64,000 nucleotides of DNA from contig NZ_CP163444.1 of NCBI RefSeq assembly GCF_041053105.1, positions 744,001-808,000 on the forward strand. The letters run 5' to 3'. Below, piece after piece: positions 44,380 through 57,201 of the stretch (position 1 is its first letter; every line of letters starts with the position of its first letter). Below the pieces are notes generated by a model. It was not told the DNA's origin. It saw only the letters and a program-made list of their open reading frames with translations, and did not search any database. The stretch is from Streptomyces sp. R44 (lineage in GTDB: Bacteria > Actinomycetota > Actinomycetes > Streptomycetales > Streptomycetaceae). A program made the position numbers and the translations under genes.

Positions 44380-46371
44380 TCAGCCCATGCGGCGGGTGAG
44401 GGCCGCCAGCGCGCCGGGCCGACGGCCCGGGACCCGTTGCCGGGTCGCGATCAGGGTGGGGCCGAGGGCCTTGGCCCGGTCGCGGTCGGCGATCTGCTCC
44501 CACTGGTGGTGCGCCCGGTCCACCGCCTCTTCGACGTCGGGGTCGTCCGGGCGCTGGCCGAGGCCGAGCCGGGCCTCTGCGGCGGCGAGCCAGAGTTCGC
44601 AGCTGCGGGCCGGTTCCCCGGCGAGGCGGGCGAGGTCGGCCCGCACCTCCGTCCAGTGCACGGCCTCGATGGACCGGGGTCCGTGGCGGCGAAGGGCGTC
44701 GTGCTCCCAGGCCGCCGCGACCGCCGCCGCCTCCCCGTGCCGCCCGGCCATGGCGGCGGCGAGGATCGTGGGGTGGGGGTCCTCGACGACCACCGGCCTG
44801 GCCGCACCGACGGGCCCCGGCGGCGGAGGGGCGACGGGCACGAACCCGGGAGGAAAGGCGGGCAGGGGGGTGGGATGGGTCTTGGGCACGGGCGCCGATA
44901 CGGGGGCGGGGCGGGCACCGGGCACGGGTGCGGGTCCCGCAGCGGGCGCGGGGCGGATCCCGGACGCGGGTGCGGGTGCGGGTCCGGTCGCGGGTGCGGG
45001 TGCGGGTCCGGACGCGGGTGCGGGTCCGGACGCGGGTGCGGGTCCGGACGCGGGTGCGGGTGCGGGTCCGGACGCGGGTGCGGGTCCGGTCGCGCGCTCA
45101 GCCGCCCAAGCGGGCGCAGTCGCGGGGCCGGTGGCGGACGCGGACGCCGGAGGAGGAGCCGGTGCGGTACGGGGCGCCGACGGGGGCACCACGGCAGGAG
45201 CAGGAGCAGGAGCAGTGCCGGTCGCAGGCACGGCTGCCGAAGCCGGGGCAGGCGTGCTCCCGGTCACGGGCCCCGGCAGGGACCCCGCATCCGGCACGAA
45301 CGGCGGGACGGGCGCGGGCGCGGGACCAGCCAATGTCCCCGGTGCGGGCCCGGATCCCGGCACCGTCACCGAACCGCCCACAGGCCCCGGCCCCGGCCCA
45401 GCCGCCGAACCCGGATGGGGCGCCGGGGCGGGCGCAGGTGCGAGGCCCGTCGTCGAGCCCGCCATCGGACCGGCTCCCGGCGCTGCCGCCGCCCCCCGTG
45501 CCGGCGCCAGTTCCGGTGCGTACCCGGGCGTCAGGAACACCGGTTCCGGCGTCGGCGCCACCGTCATCGCCCGGGCCGCGGCCTCCGCGTGCGCGGCGGA
45601 CGGTGTCAACCGGGCTCCGGAGCGCCAGAGTTCGGCCCAGGCCCGCAGGTACTCGGGCGTCGTGGGCTCGCCCCTGCGCGGGGCCGGCACCACGCGCGCG
45701 TAGAGCAGGGGGCCCGGCCCCGGGTGCAGCAGACCGGGCGTGGCGGTGAGGCGCTGCCAGACTTCATGGTCGGCTGCCAGGTCCGCGACGACGGTCGTGG
45801 TCCCGGGCTGCCGTACGCCGAGTTCGCCGACGAGCCAGTGCCAGGGCAGTGCCGTGTAGCGGAGGGTCGCCGGGGTGGTGCGGGCGAGCGCGAGATGGGG
45901 CAGTTGCTGGCGGCGGTCGAGGTGGAGCTGGCCCGCGAGGCAGACGACCAGGGGGCCGGGGCTCGCGGCCGCCGCGCGGAGCCGGGTGAGGACGGTCTGC
46001 GGGTCGAGCGGGTCGGCGAGTTCGACGACCGTGGCGGCCGTGGTGCCGGTGAGGACCCCGGGCGGTACGGCGGCGAGCGCCGGCAGGACGGAGGCGGCGT
46101 CCATCGCGCGGCCCCGTCCGGCGGGCGCGGCCGCGAGGAGCACGGCGGTACCCACCGCGGTCGTGGTCGACGCGGCCGAACCGGCCCCGGCACCCACGCC
46201 GGTGGCCGCCGCGCCCGAACCCCCGGTCACCGCGCCCGCCGCCCGAGCCCCCGGCTCACGGCTTCCCCGCTCCCCCACGTCCGCCCCCGTACGCATGTCC
46301 GACTCGCCCGTCACCACCCCGCTCGTGGCCGTCGTCGCCGCGCCCACCGTGCCGTTTTCGTCGTCGTTCAC
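44380..46371 (-). CDS. Pro-Ala-rich protein with conserved N- and C-terminal domains, unknown function
   Basis: This protein of about 663 residues has three parts. The first is an Ala/Val-rich N-terminal globular region (about 30-270, with VLLAAAPAGRGRAMDAAS and PLVVCLAGQL). The second is a long low-complexity linker of GPAPAS/GPAPAPAS repeats (about 280-515). The third is a helical C-terminal domain (AAAMAGRHGEAAAVAAAWEH and EARLGLGQRPDDPDVEE) that looks TPR-like. I recognise no catalytic motif. The GTG at 46371 is preferred. An ATG at 46434 would add codons with A/T third positions, unlike the rest, and would place a perfect palindrome inside the gene. It is divergent from the SpoIIE-type phosphatase. 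Confidence 0.65.
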   Translation of the reverse strand: MNDDENGTVGAATTATSGVVTGESDMRTGADVGERGSREPGARAAGAVTGGSGAAATGVGAGAGSAASTTTAVGTAVLLAAAPAGRGRAMDAASVLPALAAVPPGVLTGTTAATVVELADPLDPQTVLTRLRAAAASPGPLVVCLAGQLHLDRRQQLPHLALARTTPATLRYTALPWHWLVGELGVRQPGTTTVVADLAADHEVWQRLTATPGLLHPGPGPLLYARVVPAPRRGEPTTPEYLRAWAELWRSGARLTPSAAHAEAAARAMTVAPTPEPVFLTPGYAPELAPARGAAAAPGAGPMAGSTTGLAPAPAPAPHPGSAAGPGPGPVGGSVTVPGSGPAPGTLAGPAPAPVPPFVPDAGSLPGPVTGSTPAPASAAVPATGTAPAPAPAVVPPSAPRTAPAPPPASASATGPATAPAWAAERATGPAPASGPAPAPASGPAPASGPAPASGPAPAPATGPAPAPASGIRPAPAAGPAPVPGARPAPVSAPVPKTHPTPLPAFPPGFVPVAPPPPGPVGAARPVVVEDPHPTILAAAMAGRHGEAAAVAAAWEHDALRRHGPRSIEAVHWTEVRADLARLAGEPARSCELWLAAAEARLGLGQRPDDPDVEEAVDRAHHQWEQIADRDRAKALGPTLIATRQRVPGRRPGALAALTRRMG
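44961..45094. repeat. GC-rich minisatellite inside the Pro-Ala linker
   Basis: The 18-bp unit GACGCGGGTGCGGGTCCG occurs at 45011-45028, 45029-45046 and 45071-45088, with a 24-bp expanded copy at 45047-45070 and diverged copies up to 44961. All units are multiples of 6 bp and stay in frame. The repeat can therefore grow or shrink without breaking the gene. Confidence 0.85.
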
Positions 46372-46421
46372 CACCCCAGCACCGTAACGGGTCGCGCCCT
46401 GTCCGATAATCGCCGGGCCTT

Positions 46422-46433
46422 TGGCATATGCCA
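46422..46433. promoter_or_regulatory. Perfect palindrome TGGCATATGCCA in a divergent promoter region
   Basis: This 12-bp perfect palindrome lies between the divergent Pro-Ala-rich protein gene (start 46371) and the SpoIIE-type phosphatase gene (start 46551), in locally AT-richer DNA. A related half-site, TTGCCA, occurs about 20 bp further on. A dimeric regulator of one or both genes is a reasonable guess. Confidence 0.45.
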
Positions 46434-46550
46434 TAAGCACCACCGGATCGAGTGTTGCCAAATCCCTTACGGGCTCTCCCGGGCTGTGCAACAGTCGTCT
46501 ACGGGCCACCTTCCACACTTGGCCGCGCCGCGCCTGTATCGGAGTACGAC

Positions 46551-48026
46551 ATGCCGTCCCCTCTCTTCGCGGACCGCCCCGCCCAGCCGCCGGAGCCGGG
46601 CGCGGTGGACGCGCTGATCTCACAGACCCGCCGCCTGCGCGGCGAGGTGGACGCCGTCCGCCGGGACGCCGTGGCGGACGAGGACGATCCCCAGCAGCGC
46701 TGGCAGCGCGCCCTGTGCGACCTCGCGGTCCATCAACTCGACGATCTGGGCGCCCAGTTGGGTCAGCTCCGGGCCGGCGTCCCGGCGAGCGCCGCCCCCG
46801 CCGACGAGGCCGAGGACGTCGTCGTCGACACCTCGCTCGCGACCGCCCCTGGCACAGCGTACGGCGTGGCCGCCCCGCCCCGGACCGGCTCGCTGCTCTC
46901 CCGGGTCGGCTCCGCCGAGTGGAACCTGCTCACCGACGAGGTCAGCTGGTCGGAGGAGCTGTTCCAGATCTTCGGGCGGTCCCGCGAGAACGGCCCGTTG
47001 TCGCTCGACGAGATGCCCACCATGGTCTTCGCCGAGGACCAGCCGGTCCTGCAGTCGATGGTGACGGACTGTCTGATCGACGGGAAGCCGATCGACGGCG
47101 AGTTCCGGATCGTGCGGACGGACGGCCGCGTGCGCACGGTGCACATGACCGGCGAGCCCGTCCTCGACACCGACGGCTGCACCGCCTCCATGTGGGCGGT
47201 GCTGCGGGACGTCAGCGAACTGCGCCGCAGCGAGCGGGCGGTCCGCGAGAGCCGGGACAGCCTGGAGCGCAGCCGCCACATCGAGATCACCGAGCGGCGG
47301 GTCGCCGTGGAGCTTCAGGAGGCGGTCCTCCCGCCCTGGCGCGGCTCCCTCCGCTTCGCCCACGACGGCCCGGCGCCGCTCGACGTGGCCGCGCACTACC
47401 TTCCGGCCGCCAGCACCGGCCTGATCGGCGGCGACTGGTACGACGCGCTCGCACTGCCCGACGGGGACGCGCTCCTGACCGTCGGCGATCTGACGGGCCA
47501 CGGGGTCGCCGCGACCTCCTCCATGGCCATGCTGCTCGGGGCGCTCCGCGGCATGGCCGTCGCCGGCATCCGCCCCGCCGCGCTGATGGGCCACCTCAAC
47601 CAGCTGCTCGAGACCTCCGTACAGCCCGCGCTCGGCAGCGCGATGTGCTGCAGGTACGACCCGGTGGCCCAGACCCTGGCCTGGGCGCAGGCCGGCCACC
47701 CCGCCCCGCTGCTCTTCCGCGACGGGACGGGGCACGCACTCCGGCGGCCCGAGGGCGTCCTGCTCGGGGCGACGACCGGCGCCGTGTACGGCGAGGCCGA
47801 GACCCGGCTGCTCCCGGGCGACCTGCTGGTCCTGCACACCGACGGGCTGACCCGCGGCGGTGGCCCGGCCGACGACGACACGGGCGCGCGACGACTGCTC
47901 GCCCTCGGCCCCCGGCTCGCGGCGGCACGGGACGCCCAGGACGGCGTGCGCGCGGTGGTGGAGGAGTTCGGCGAGGAGTCACGCGAGGACGACGCCTGCG
48001 TGATGGTGGTCCGGGTCACCGGCTGA
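46551..48026 (+). CDS. PAS-domain SpoIIE/RsbU-type PP2C phosphatase
   Basis: This 491-residue protein has an N-terminal region with a coiled-coil-like helix (about 15-75). A PAS fold follows (about 110-220, VGSAEWNLLTDEVSWSEELFQIFG). The SpoIIE PP2C domain (about 260-490) has metal-binding Asp residues in IGGDWYDAL, VGDLTGHG and LHTDGLTRGG. Such proteins dephosphorylate anti-sigma-factor antagonists in partner-switching control of stress or development sigma factors. GGAG lies six bases before the ATG. A strong terminator follows. The signal sensed by the PAS domain and the partner protein are unknown. Confidence 0.9.
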   Translation: MPSPLFADRPAQPPEPGAVDALISQTRRLRGEVDAVRRDAVADEDDPQQRWQRALCDLAVHQLDDLGAQLGQLRAGVPASAAPADEAEDVVVDTSLATAPGTAYGVAAPPRTGSLLSRVGSAEWNLLTDEVSWSEELFQIFGRSRENGPLSLDEMPTMVFAEDQPVLQSMVTDCLIDGKPIDGEFRIVRTDGRVRTVHMTGEPVLDTDGCTASMWAVLRDVSELRRSERAVRESRDSLERSRHIEITERRVAVELQEAVLPPWRGSLRFAHDGPAPLDVAAHYLPAASTGLIGGDWYDALALPDGDALLTVGDLTGHGVAATSSMAMLLGALRGMAVAGIRPAALMGHLNQLLETSVQPALGSAMCCRYDPVAQTLAWAQAGHPAPLLFRDGTGHALRRPEGVLLGATTGAVYGEAETRLLPGDLLVLHTDGLTRGGGPADDDTGARRLLALGPRLAAARDAQDGVRAVVEEFGEESREDDACVMVVRVTG

Positions 48027-48071
48027 ACGCCGGCGCCGGCCCCCGACCCGCCGACAGGACAAGACCCTCCC

Positions 48072-48103
48072 GAGCCTCCCGGTCCCGCAGGACCGGGAGG
48101 CTC
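48072..48103. terminator. Bidirectional terminator between the phosphatase and the NsdA-like gene
   Basis: A perfect 14-bp stem (GAGCCTCCCGGTCC and its complement) with a CGCA loop overlaps the stop codon of the convergent gene by two bases. It can therefore serve both transcripts. Confidence 0.8.
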
Positions 48104-49592
48104 AGGCCTGGCCGGTCCTGGGGCGGTTGACGGGGGACCTGGGGAGGGCCAGCTCGATCTCCTCGCGCAGGTTCTCGATCCTCGAGTACCCCGCGTACTG
48201 GCCGGTGAGCCGGTACATCTCCCGCAGCCGGTCCCAGGTCCGGTGGGACGAGGTGTCCCCCATGGACATCAGGGCGAGCCGGGCGTACCGGTCGGCCTGC
48301 TCCGGGTCGTCGGCGATGAAGCAGGCCGAGGCCATCGAGATGTGGTCGAAGAGCTTCGACCGGTCGTGCCCGCCGCGCCGCAGTTCGAGCGCCATCTTGG
48401 CGTGGCGCTGCGCGGGGACCGCCGCTGCCGGGTCGTGCTCGGCGAGGGTGCGGTAGGCGAGGGCCTGCATGCCGTGCATGTCGGCCTCGTCGAAGTTCTG
48501 CATCCAGCTCGGCTTCTCGTCCTGCCGGTCGGACACGAACAGCTCCTCGGCCTCGCCGAGGGTGCGGCGCATCGCCTGGCCCCGGCCCATGGACGCCTGC
48601 GCCCAGGCCTCGATGGTGTGGAACATGGCCTGCGTGCGGGGCAGCACCCGCTCGCCCGAGCCCTCCTTGGCGAGCTTCATGAGGTCGAGGGCGTCGTCGG
48701 GACGGCCCAGGTGCACCATCTGACGGGCGGCCCGGGACAGCGCCTCGCCGGCCCGGGGCCGGTCGCCGCCCTCGCGGGCCGCGTGGGCGGCGATGACGAA
48801 GTACTTCTGCGCCGTCGGTTCGAGACCGACGTCGTGGGACATCCAGCCCGCGAGGACCGCCAGGTTGGCGGCGACGCCCCACAGGCGCCGCTGGAGGTGG
48901 TCGGCGTGACGGTAGGCGAGCATGCCGCCCACCTCGTTGAGCTGGCCCACGACCGCCTTGCGCTGGAGTCCGCCACCCCGGGAGGCGTCCCAGGCGCGGA
49001 ACACCTCCACCGAGTGCTCCAGAGCCTCGATCTCCTCCGACCCGATGGGGGCGGCCTCGTAGCGGTCGAACCCAGCGGGGTCGGCGTGGAGGGGATCGGT
49101 GGCCCGCGGGGCGGCGCCCTTGCGTGCGGGGTCGGTCTGCAGCCAGTCGTGCATGGCGTTGCTGAGTACGGAGCCGGCGGCAAGCGCGGCACCCGCGCCC
49201 ACCAGGCCGCGTCGGTTGAGCATGAGGTCCATTCCCGTGAATTCGGTGAGGACCGCCGCCGTACGATCGGGTGCCCAGGGCAGCCCGTCAGGGTTCTCCG
49301 TCTTCCTGACGTCCTGCTTCTTTCCGGCGCGCCCGTGTCGTACGAACCCGAGGTCCTCGATGGTCACGACACGGCCGAGTCGCTCGGTGAACAGTGCTGC
49401 CAGCACCCGGGGGACGGGATCGCGCGGGGTCTCGCCCCGGTCGATCCACCGCCGCACCCGCGAGGTGTCGGTCGCCAGCTGGGGGTGGCCCATGGCCGCC
49501 GCCTGCCGGTTGACGAGTCTCGCGAGTTCGCCCTTGGACCAGCCGGCCAGGCCGAACAGGTCTGCCAGGCGGGTGTTGGTTTGTCCGGTCAC
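48102..49592 (-). CDS. NsdA/ORF1590-family developmental regulator (HTH plus TPR-like repeats)
   Basis: This 496-residue protein starts with a helix-turn-helix region (ADLFGLAGWSKGELARLVNRQ then TSRVRRWIDRGETPRDPVPRVLAALF). A short hydrophobic stretch follows (LVGAGAALAAGSVLS), then about 300 residues of TPR-like helices. This is the Streptomyces family that includes NsdA, NsdB and the S. griseus sporulation protein ORF1590, which affect aerial growth, sporulation and antibiotic production. I cannot decide from memory which orthologue it is, so I give no symbol. The GTG at 49592 has a GGGGG run nine bases upstream. Two palindromes lie in its promoter region. Confidence 0.75.
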   Translation of the reverse strand: MTGQTNTRLADLFGLAGWSKGELARLVNRQAAAMGHPQLATDTSRVRRWIDRGETPRDPVPRVLAALFTERLGRVVTIEDLGFVRHGRAGKKQDVRKTENPDGLPWAPDRTAAVLTEFTGMDLMLNRRGLVGAGAALAAGSVLSNAMHDWLQTDPARKGAAPRATDPLHADPAGFDRYEAAPIGSEEIEALEHSVEVFRAWDASRGGGLQRKAVVGQLNEVGGMLAYRHADHLQRRLWGVAANLAVLAGWMSHDVGLEPTAQKYFVIAAHAAREGGDRPRAGEALSRAARQMVHLGRPDDALDLMKLAKEGSGERVLPRTQAMFHTIEAWAQASMGRGQAMRRTLGEAEELFVSDRQDEKPSWMQNFDEADMHGMQALAYRTLAEHDPAAAVPAQRHAKMALELRRGGHDRSKLFDHISMASACFIADDPEQADRYARLALMSMGDTSSHRTWDRLREMYRLTGQYAGYSRIENLREEIELALPRSPVNRPRTGQA

Positions 49593-49620
49593 GTCTAAGC
49601 CCCCAGGTTCTCGGCTGAGT

Positions 49621-49674
49621 TGACAGTAGCCCTCTGTCATAGGCCTGGCGACAATTCGCCAGGCTTCGCCAGGG
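49621..49674. promoter_or_regulatory. Two adjacent palindromes upstream of the NsdA-like gene
   Basis: TGACAG-N7-CTGTCA (49621-49639) is followed by CCTGGCGA-CAAT-TCGCCAGG (49644-49663). A further direct copy of the second half-site, TTCGCCAGG, lies at 49665-49673. They lie 30-80 bp upstream of the GTG start, where promoter and operators are expected. Confidence 0.5.
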
Positions 49675-49825
49675 TGCGCGAGATGTTCCGCCACCCGCGC
49701 CCGGGTGTCAGGTAGGAACGCGCCACCCCGCCCCGCCGACCGGCCCTCATTCCCCAGGGTGCGGACCGGGGGCGGGCGGGGCGACGCACGCAACTCGTCG
49801 GCGCACGAAGGGATCTGTCACCTCC

Positions 49826-50953
49826 ATGTACACAGCATCGTCCTCCGTGTCCGCCCCGCCCCGGCCGCAGCACCGCATCGTCCCGGCCGGTGCCGGACCG
49901 TACCTGGCCCCCGCTCCCCAGGCCGTCCGGCCGAGGCGCTGGGCGGGCGGCACCGGTACCCAGCCGGTCAGCGGGAGAATCGATCTGTCCGGCCCCCAGG
50001 GGGCGCAGTTGAAGATGGCGATCGCGTCCGTCCACCGGATCTGCCCGGAGTTCAACCCCGTGCAGGTGCTGCGGCGCAGTGGCCGTTCCGTACTGATCGT
50101 CGGGACGACCGGGCGGACCACGGCGGTCGCGAAGTGTTTACTGGACCACTCCCCCGCGTGGGTCGAGCGGTTCCGGCACGAAATAGCGTCCTACCGCTCC
50201 TTCGTCCGCCACCGTCCGCCGGTGCGGGCGCCGCGGCTGATCGCCGCGGACCCGGAGAACTGCACCCTGGTGATCGAGCGGATGCCCGGGCGGGCGGCGG
50301 CGCTGTCCCGCCACCCCGTCGAGGCCCCGCCGCGGGCGGACGTGCGGGCCGCGCTCGGTGCGATCGCCCGGCTCAACGCCTGGCGGCCGCCGGCCGGGAC
50401 CTTCGACGCCCCGCTCGACTACGGCGCCAGGATCGCCCGCTACCACGAGCTCGGTCTGTTCACGGACCGGGACCGGGACGATCTGCAGAAGCTGCTGCAC
50501 GGTCTGGCGCAGGCCGGCGGGCGACAGGGCATGGGCCAGTTCTGTCACGGTGACGCCCTGCTCTCCAACATCCTGCTCTCCCCGGCAGGACCGGTCCTCG
50601 TCGACTGGGAGCACGCCGGCTGGTACCTGCCCGGCTACGACCTGGCGACCCTGTGGGCGGTGCTCGGTGACGCGCCGCTGGCCCGGCGCCAGATCAGTGG
50701 GCTGGCGCAGCAGGCGGGCACGGCCTCGCGGGACGCCTTCCTGGTGAACCTGATGATCGTGCTGACGCGGGAGATCCGTACGTACGAGACGGCGGTGCAA
50801 CGCACCATGAAGGAGGCTCCGCCGGCCGGTTCCGTGCCGGTGCCGTCGGGGGCGCTCGCGCCCGGCGAGGAACAGCGGCTGCTGCTGAGGCGGCTGCACG
50901 ACGACTGCGCCATGGCACGGCGGGCCGTGCGCGCGGCGGTCGGGACGCGCTGA
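49826..50953 (+). CDS. Aminoglycoside phosphotransferase-fold (APH) kinase
   Basis: This 375-residue protein has the APH catalytic loop [11 protein letters not shown], with H241, D243 and N248, and the metal-binding VDWEHAG. The first 60 residues are Pro-rich and unconserved. The N-lobe follows ([25 protein letters not shown], with the ATP-binding lysine). Family members phosphorylate antibiotics, choline, sugars or amino acids, and nothing here favours resistance. The ATG at 49826 has GAAGGGA about 13 bases upstream, which is far; a later start is possible. It is divergent from the NsdA-like regulator gene. Confidence 0.8.
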   Translation: MYTASSSVSAPPRPQHRIVPAGAGPYLAPAPQAVRPRRWAGGTGTQPVSGRIDLSGPQGAQLKMAIASVHRICPEFNPVQVLRRSGRSVLIVGTTGRTTAVAKCLLDHSPAWVERFRHEIASYRSFVRHRPPVRAPRLIAADPENCTLVIERMPGRAAALSRHPVEAPPRADVRAALGAIARLNAWRPPAGTFDAPLDYGARIARYHELGLFTDRDRDDLQKLLHGLAQAGGRQGMGQFCHGDALLSNILLSPAGPVLVDWEHAGWYLPGYDLATLWAVLGDAPLARRQISGLAQQAGTASRDAFLVNLMIVLTREIRTYETAVQRTMKEAPPAGSVPVPSGALAPGEEQRLLLRRLHDDCAMARRAVRAAVGTR

Positions 50954-51260
50954 AGGGGCGGGTCCGGCCGACCACACGGGGGCGGTGCGCCGTGAGCCCG
51001 GTGCCGACACACCGGGACGCGGCGCACCGGCTTGTCCGCGCCCGGGTTTCCCGGAAGCCGCCTCCAATGGTCCACTCCAGTGACGCGTCCCAGGCCCGGG
51101 ACCCGTCTCCGCGAAACTCCGCCCGATGGCCTCCATTCCCGCCCTGACGTGGGAACTTCCTTTCACGCAGGCGTGATTGACGGAACGTCCGGGAGCCGAT
51201 ACCCCTGTACGGGTCCGGCCCCGCACGCCCCCGTGTCACCCCCTGCCTCTGGAGGCCGCC
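50954..51260. other. Intergenic region with candidate promoters of the amidase gene
   Basis: This 307-bp stretch contains no gene. GGAAC (51152-51156) and GTGATT (51173-51178), 16 bp apart, resemble an extracytoplasmic-function sigma-E-type promoter, which would suit a cell-wall enzyme. TTGACG at 51177-51182 could be a vegetative -35 box, but its -10 is poor. Neither is certain. Confidence 0.35.
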
Positions 51261-55593
<4,333 letters not shown>

Positions 55594-55600
55594 CGTCACG

Positions 55601-55635
55601 ACGACGGCCCCGGAAGCCGCTCCCGGGGCCGTCGT
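55601..55635. terminator. Bidirectional terminator after geoA
   Basis: A perfect 13-bp stem (ACGACGGCCCCGG and its complement) with a 9-base loop lies between geoA and the convergent S4-domain gene. Confidence 0.8.
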
Positions 55636-55645
55636 CGACCGAACG

Positions 55646-56011
55646 TCAGGGGCGCCGGCCGCGCAGTTCGTCGAGCTCGCGGCGTTCGCGCTTGGTGGGG
55701 CGTCCCGCGCCCCGGTCGCGCACGGCGGCCACGGCGACGTGCTCGCGGGGCGGCGGGGGCGGGCTGTTGTCCACGTACGCCTCGGCGGCGACCGGCGGGC
55801 CGACGCGCTTGATGTGGAGCTCCTTGATCTCGACGATCCGCTCCCGGCCGCCGTGGAAGATCCGGACCTCGTCGCCGGGCTTCACGGCCTGGGCGGGCTT
55901 GACCCGCTCGCCGTTGACCTTGACGTGCCCGGCCCGACAGGCGGCCGCGGCCTGTGAGCGGGTCTTGGTCAGACGGACCGCCCAGATCCAGGCGTCGACG
56001 CGTGCGCTCAT
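55646..56011 (-). CDS. S4-domain RNA-binding protein (Hsp15-like)
   Basis: This 121-residue protein begins with the S4 RNA-binding fold, ARVDAWIWAVRLTKTRSQAAAACRAGHVKVNG, and KPGDEVRI. It ends with a basic tail (GRPTKRERRELDELRGRRP). It resembles Hsp15/HslR, which recycles stalled 50S subunits carrying nascent peptides. ATG start at 56011. It lies 17 bp after the conserved hypothetical gene, so both are probably on one transcript. Confidence 0.87.
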   Translation of the reverse strand: MSARVDAWIWAVRLTKTRSQAAAACRAGHVKVNGERVKPAQAVKPGDEVRIFHGGRERIVEIKELHIKRVGPPVAAEAYVDNSPPPPPREHVAVAAVRDRGAGRPTKRERRELDELRGRRP

Positions 56012-56028
56012 CGGCCCCCGCTCCTCCG

Positions 56029-56529
56029 TCAGCCCTGCTGGAACAGCTCGGCGGGCAGCGGCTTGAGCAGAGCGTACAGGTCGTCGGTGATCGGCCGGTC
56101 CCAACTGGCGATCGTCACGAGGACGTTGTCGCTGCGGTCGAACTGGACGCAGGAGATGCGGCTCTCGGAGAGCTTGAGACGGCGCACGATGAGGAGGTTG
56201 TCGCCCTGCATGACGGGCATGTCCTCGGTGTCGAGGACCTCGACCGGCTCGTCGTTCTCCAGGGCGGCGAGGAGCTGCGCCACCTCGAAGGGGATCTGGC
56301 CGTCGGCGAGCTCGCGCGCCGGGGAGCCGGCCGGGAGGTTGCCGATGATCATCGCAGGTCCGCGGCCGCCGAACAGGTCGTAGCGGAGGAACACGCCCTG
56401 GCAGGAACCGTCGGGGGCGGGCAGCAGACCGGCGCCGAGATTGCCGGGCCAGTCCCCCGGATCCATGGCCAGGACGTCGAAGTCCGGGCCCGCGGGTGTG
56501 GCGGCGCTGCGGCGGCGGAGGAAGGACAT
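56029..56529 (-). CDS. Conserved actinobacterial hypothetical protein
   Basis: This 166-residue soluble protein has a short basic N-terminus (MSFLRRRS) and then a mixed alpha/beta sequence without recognised motifs (PDFDVLAMDPGDWPGNLGAG, VLVTIASWDRPITDDLYALL). Codon use and length are regular, and it looks like the conserved small proteins found next to S4-domain genes in Streptomyces. I know of no function. It probably forms an operon with the S4-domain gene downstream. Confidence 0.72.
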   Translation of the reverse strand: MSFLRRRSAATPAGPDFDVLAMDPGDWPGNLGAGLLPAPDGSCQGVFLRYDLFGGRGPAMIIGNLPAGSPARELADGQIPFEVAQLLAALENDEPVEVLDTEDMPVMQGDNLLIVRRLKLSESRISCVQFDRSDNVLVTIASWDRPITDDLYALLKPLPAELFQQG

Positions 56530-56758
56530 ACGGCCATGGTACGTGCCCCGGCACGTACCGCGACGCGCCGGGGAGCCGCCTCGGGCGAGCCCCGGCCGGC
56601 GGCGGCCCGCTCACAGGCGGTGAGCGTCTCCGTACCGGCCGGGCGCCCGGGCGGGGGTGCGGTCGGGGCCCCTGCGCGCGGAGGGGCTCACAGGCCTCGG
56701 ATGTCACCCGGAGCACCCGGCCGGTCGCGCGGTGCGCACGGCGCTCCCGCCGGGGTCG

Positions 56759-57169
56759 TCAGTCGACCGGACCGGCCGACCGCTCCGACAGCGCGCTCAG
56801 CACGGCCAACGCCTCGCCCGCGCGGTCGTGTTCGACGAAGAGGTGGTCGTGATGGAATCCGGCCACCACGTTGCAGCTCATGCCCGCCGCGGCCAGCTCG
56901 GTCGCGACGGCCGCCGTGAGCCCGACGGCGTCGAGCGCGGAGTGCACCCGGAGCGTGATCCGGCCCGCCACGTAGTCGTACGCGAGCCCGGCCGCGTCCG
57001 CCTCCTCCTGCCGTACGACGAGGGTGAGGCCCTCGGTCTCGGCGACGGTGACGACGGGGGCGACCCCGGCCGGGGCGGGGCCGTCCACCGTGGTGAAGAC
57101 GTAGCGGCCGGGGTCGAGTTCCGGGCGCATCCCGGCGAGGAGCCTGGTCAGGTCACGTTCCGCGTTCAT
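56759..57169 (-). CDS. ACT-domain protein (ACT_7/DUF2241-like)
   Basis: This 136-residue protein matches the small double-ACT-type family with entry RDLTRLLAGMRPELDPGRYVF and the ligand-binding LRVHSALDAVGLTAAVATELAAAGMSCNVVAGFHHDHLFV. ACT domains bind amino acids or similar effectors and regulate enzymes. This free-standing form has no assigned target. The ATG at 57169 lies 32 bp after the thiolase-like gene on the same strand and may be co-transcribed with it. Confidence 0.82.
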   Translation of the reverse strand: MNAERDLTRLLAGMRPELDPGRYVFTTVDGPAPAGVAPVVTVAETEGLTLVVRQEEADAAGLAYDYVAGRITLRVHSALDAVGLTAAVATELAAAGMSCNVVAGFHHDHLFVEHDRAGEALAVLSALSERSAGPVD

Positions 57170-57201
57170 GGAGGTCAGGGTAGGCGTCTCCCGGGGCGGG
57201 C

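Noticed and set aside
44961..45094. Regular short repeats considered as a CRISPR-like array
   Set aside because: Units are contiguous with no unique spacers, keep the reading frame of a Pro-Ala linker and have no cas genes nearby.
46372..46434. ATG at 46434 as the start of the Pro-Ala-rich protein
   Set aside because: The added codons end in A or T far more than the rest of the gene and would swallow a perfect palindrome; the GTG at 46371 fits better.
49826..50953. Antibiotic resistance gene
   Set aside because: The APH fold is shared by many kinases, and no antibiotic biosynthesis gene or mobile element accompanies it.
51177..51260. Upstream GTG start giving a longer amidase
   Set aside because: It would put 28 poorly conserved residues ahead of the signal peptide and ignores the GGAGG placed five bases before the TTG at 51261.
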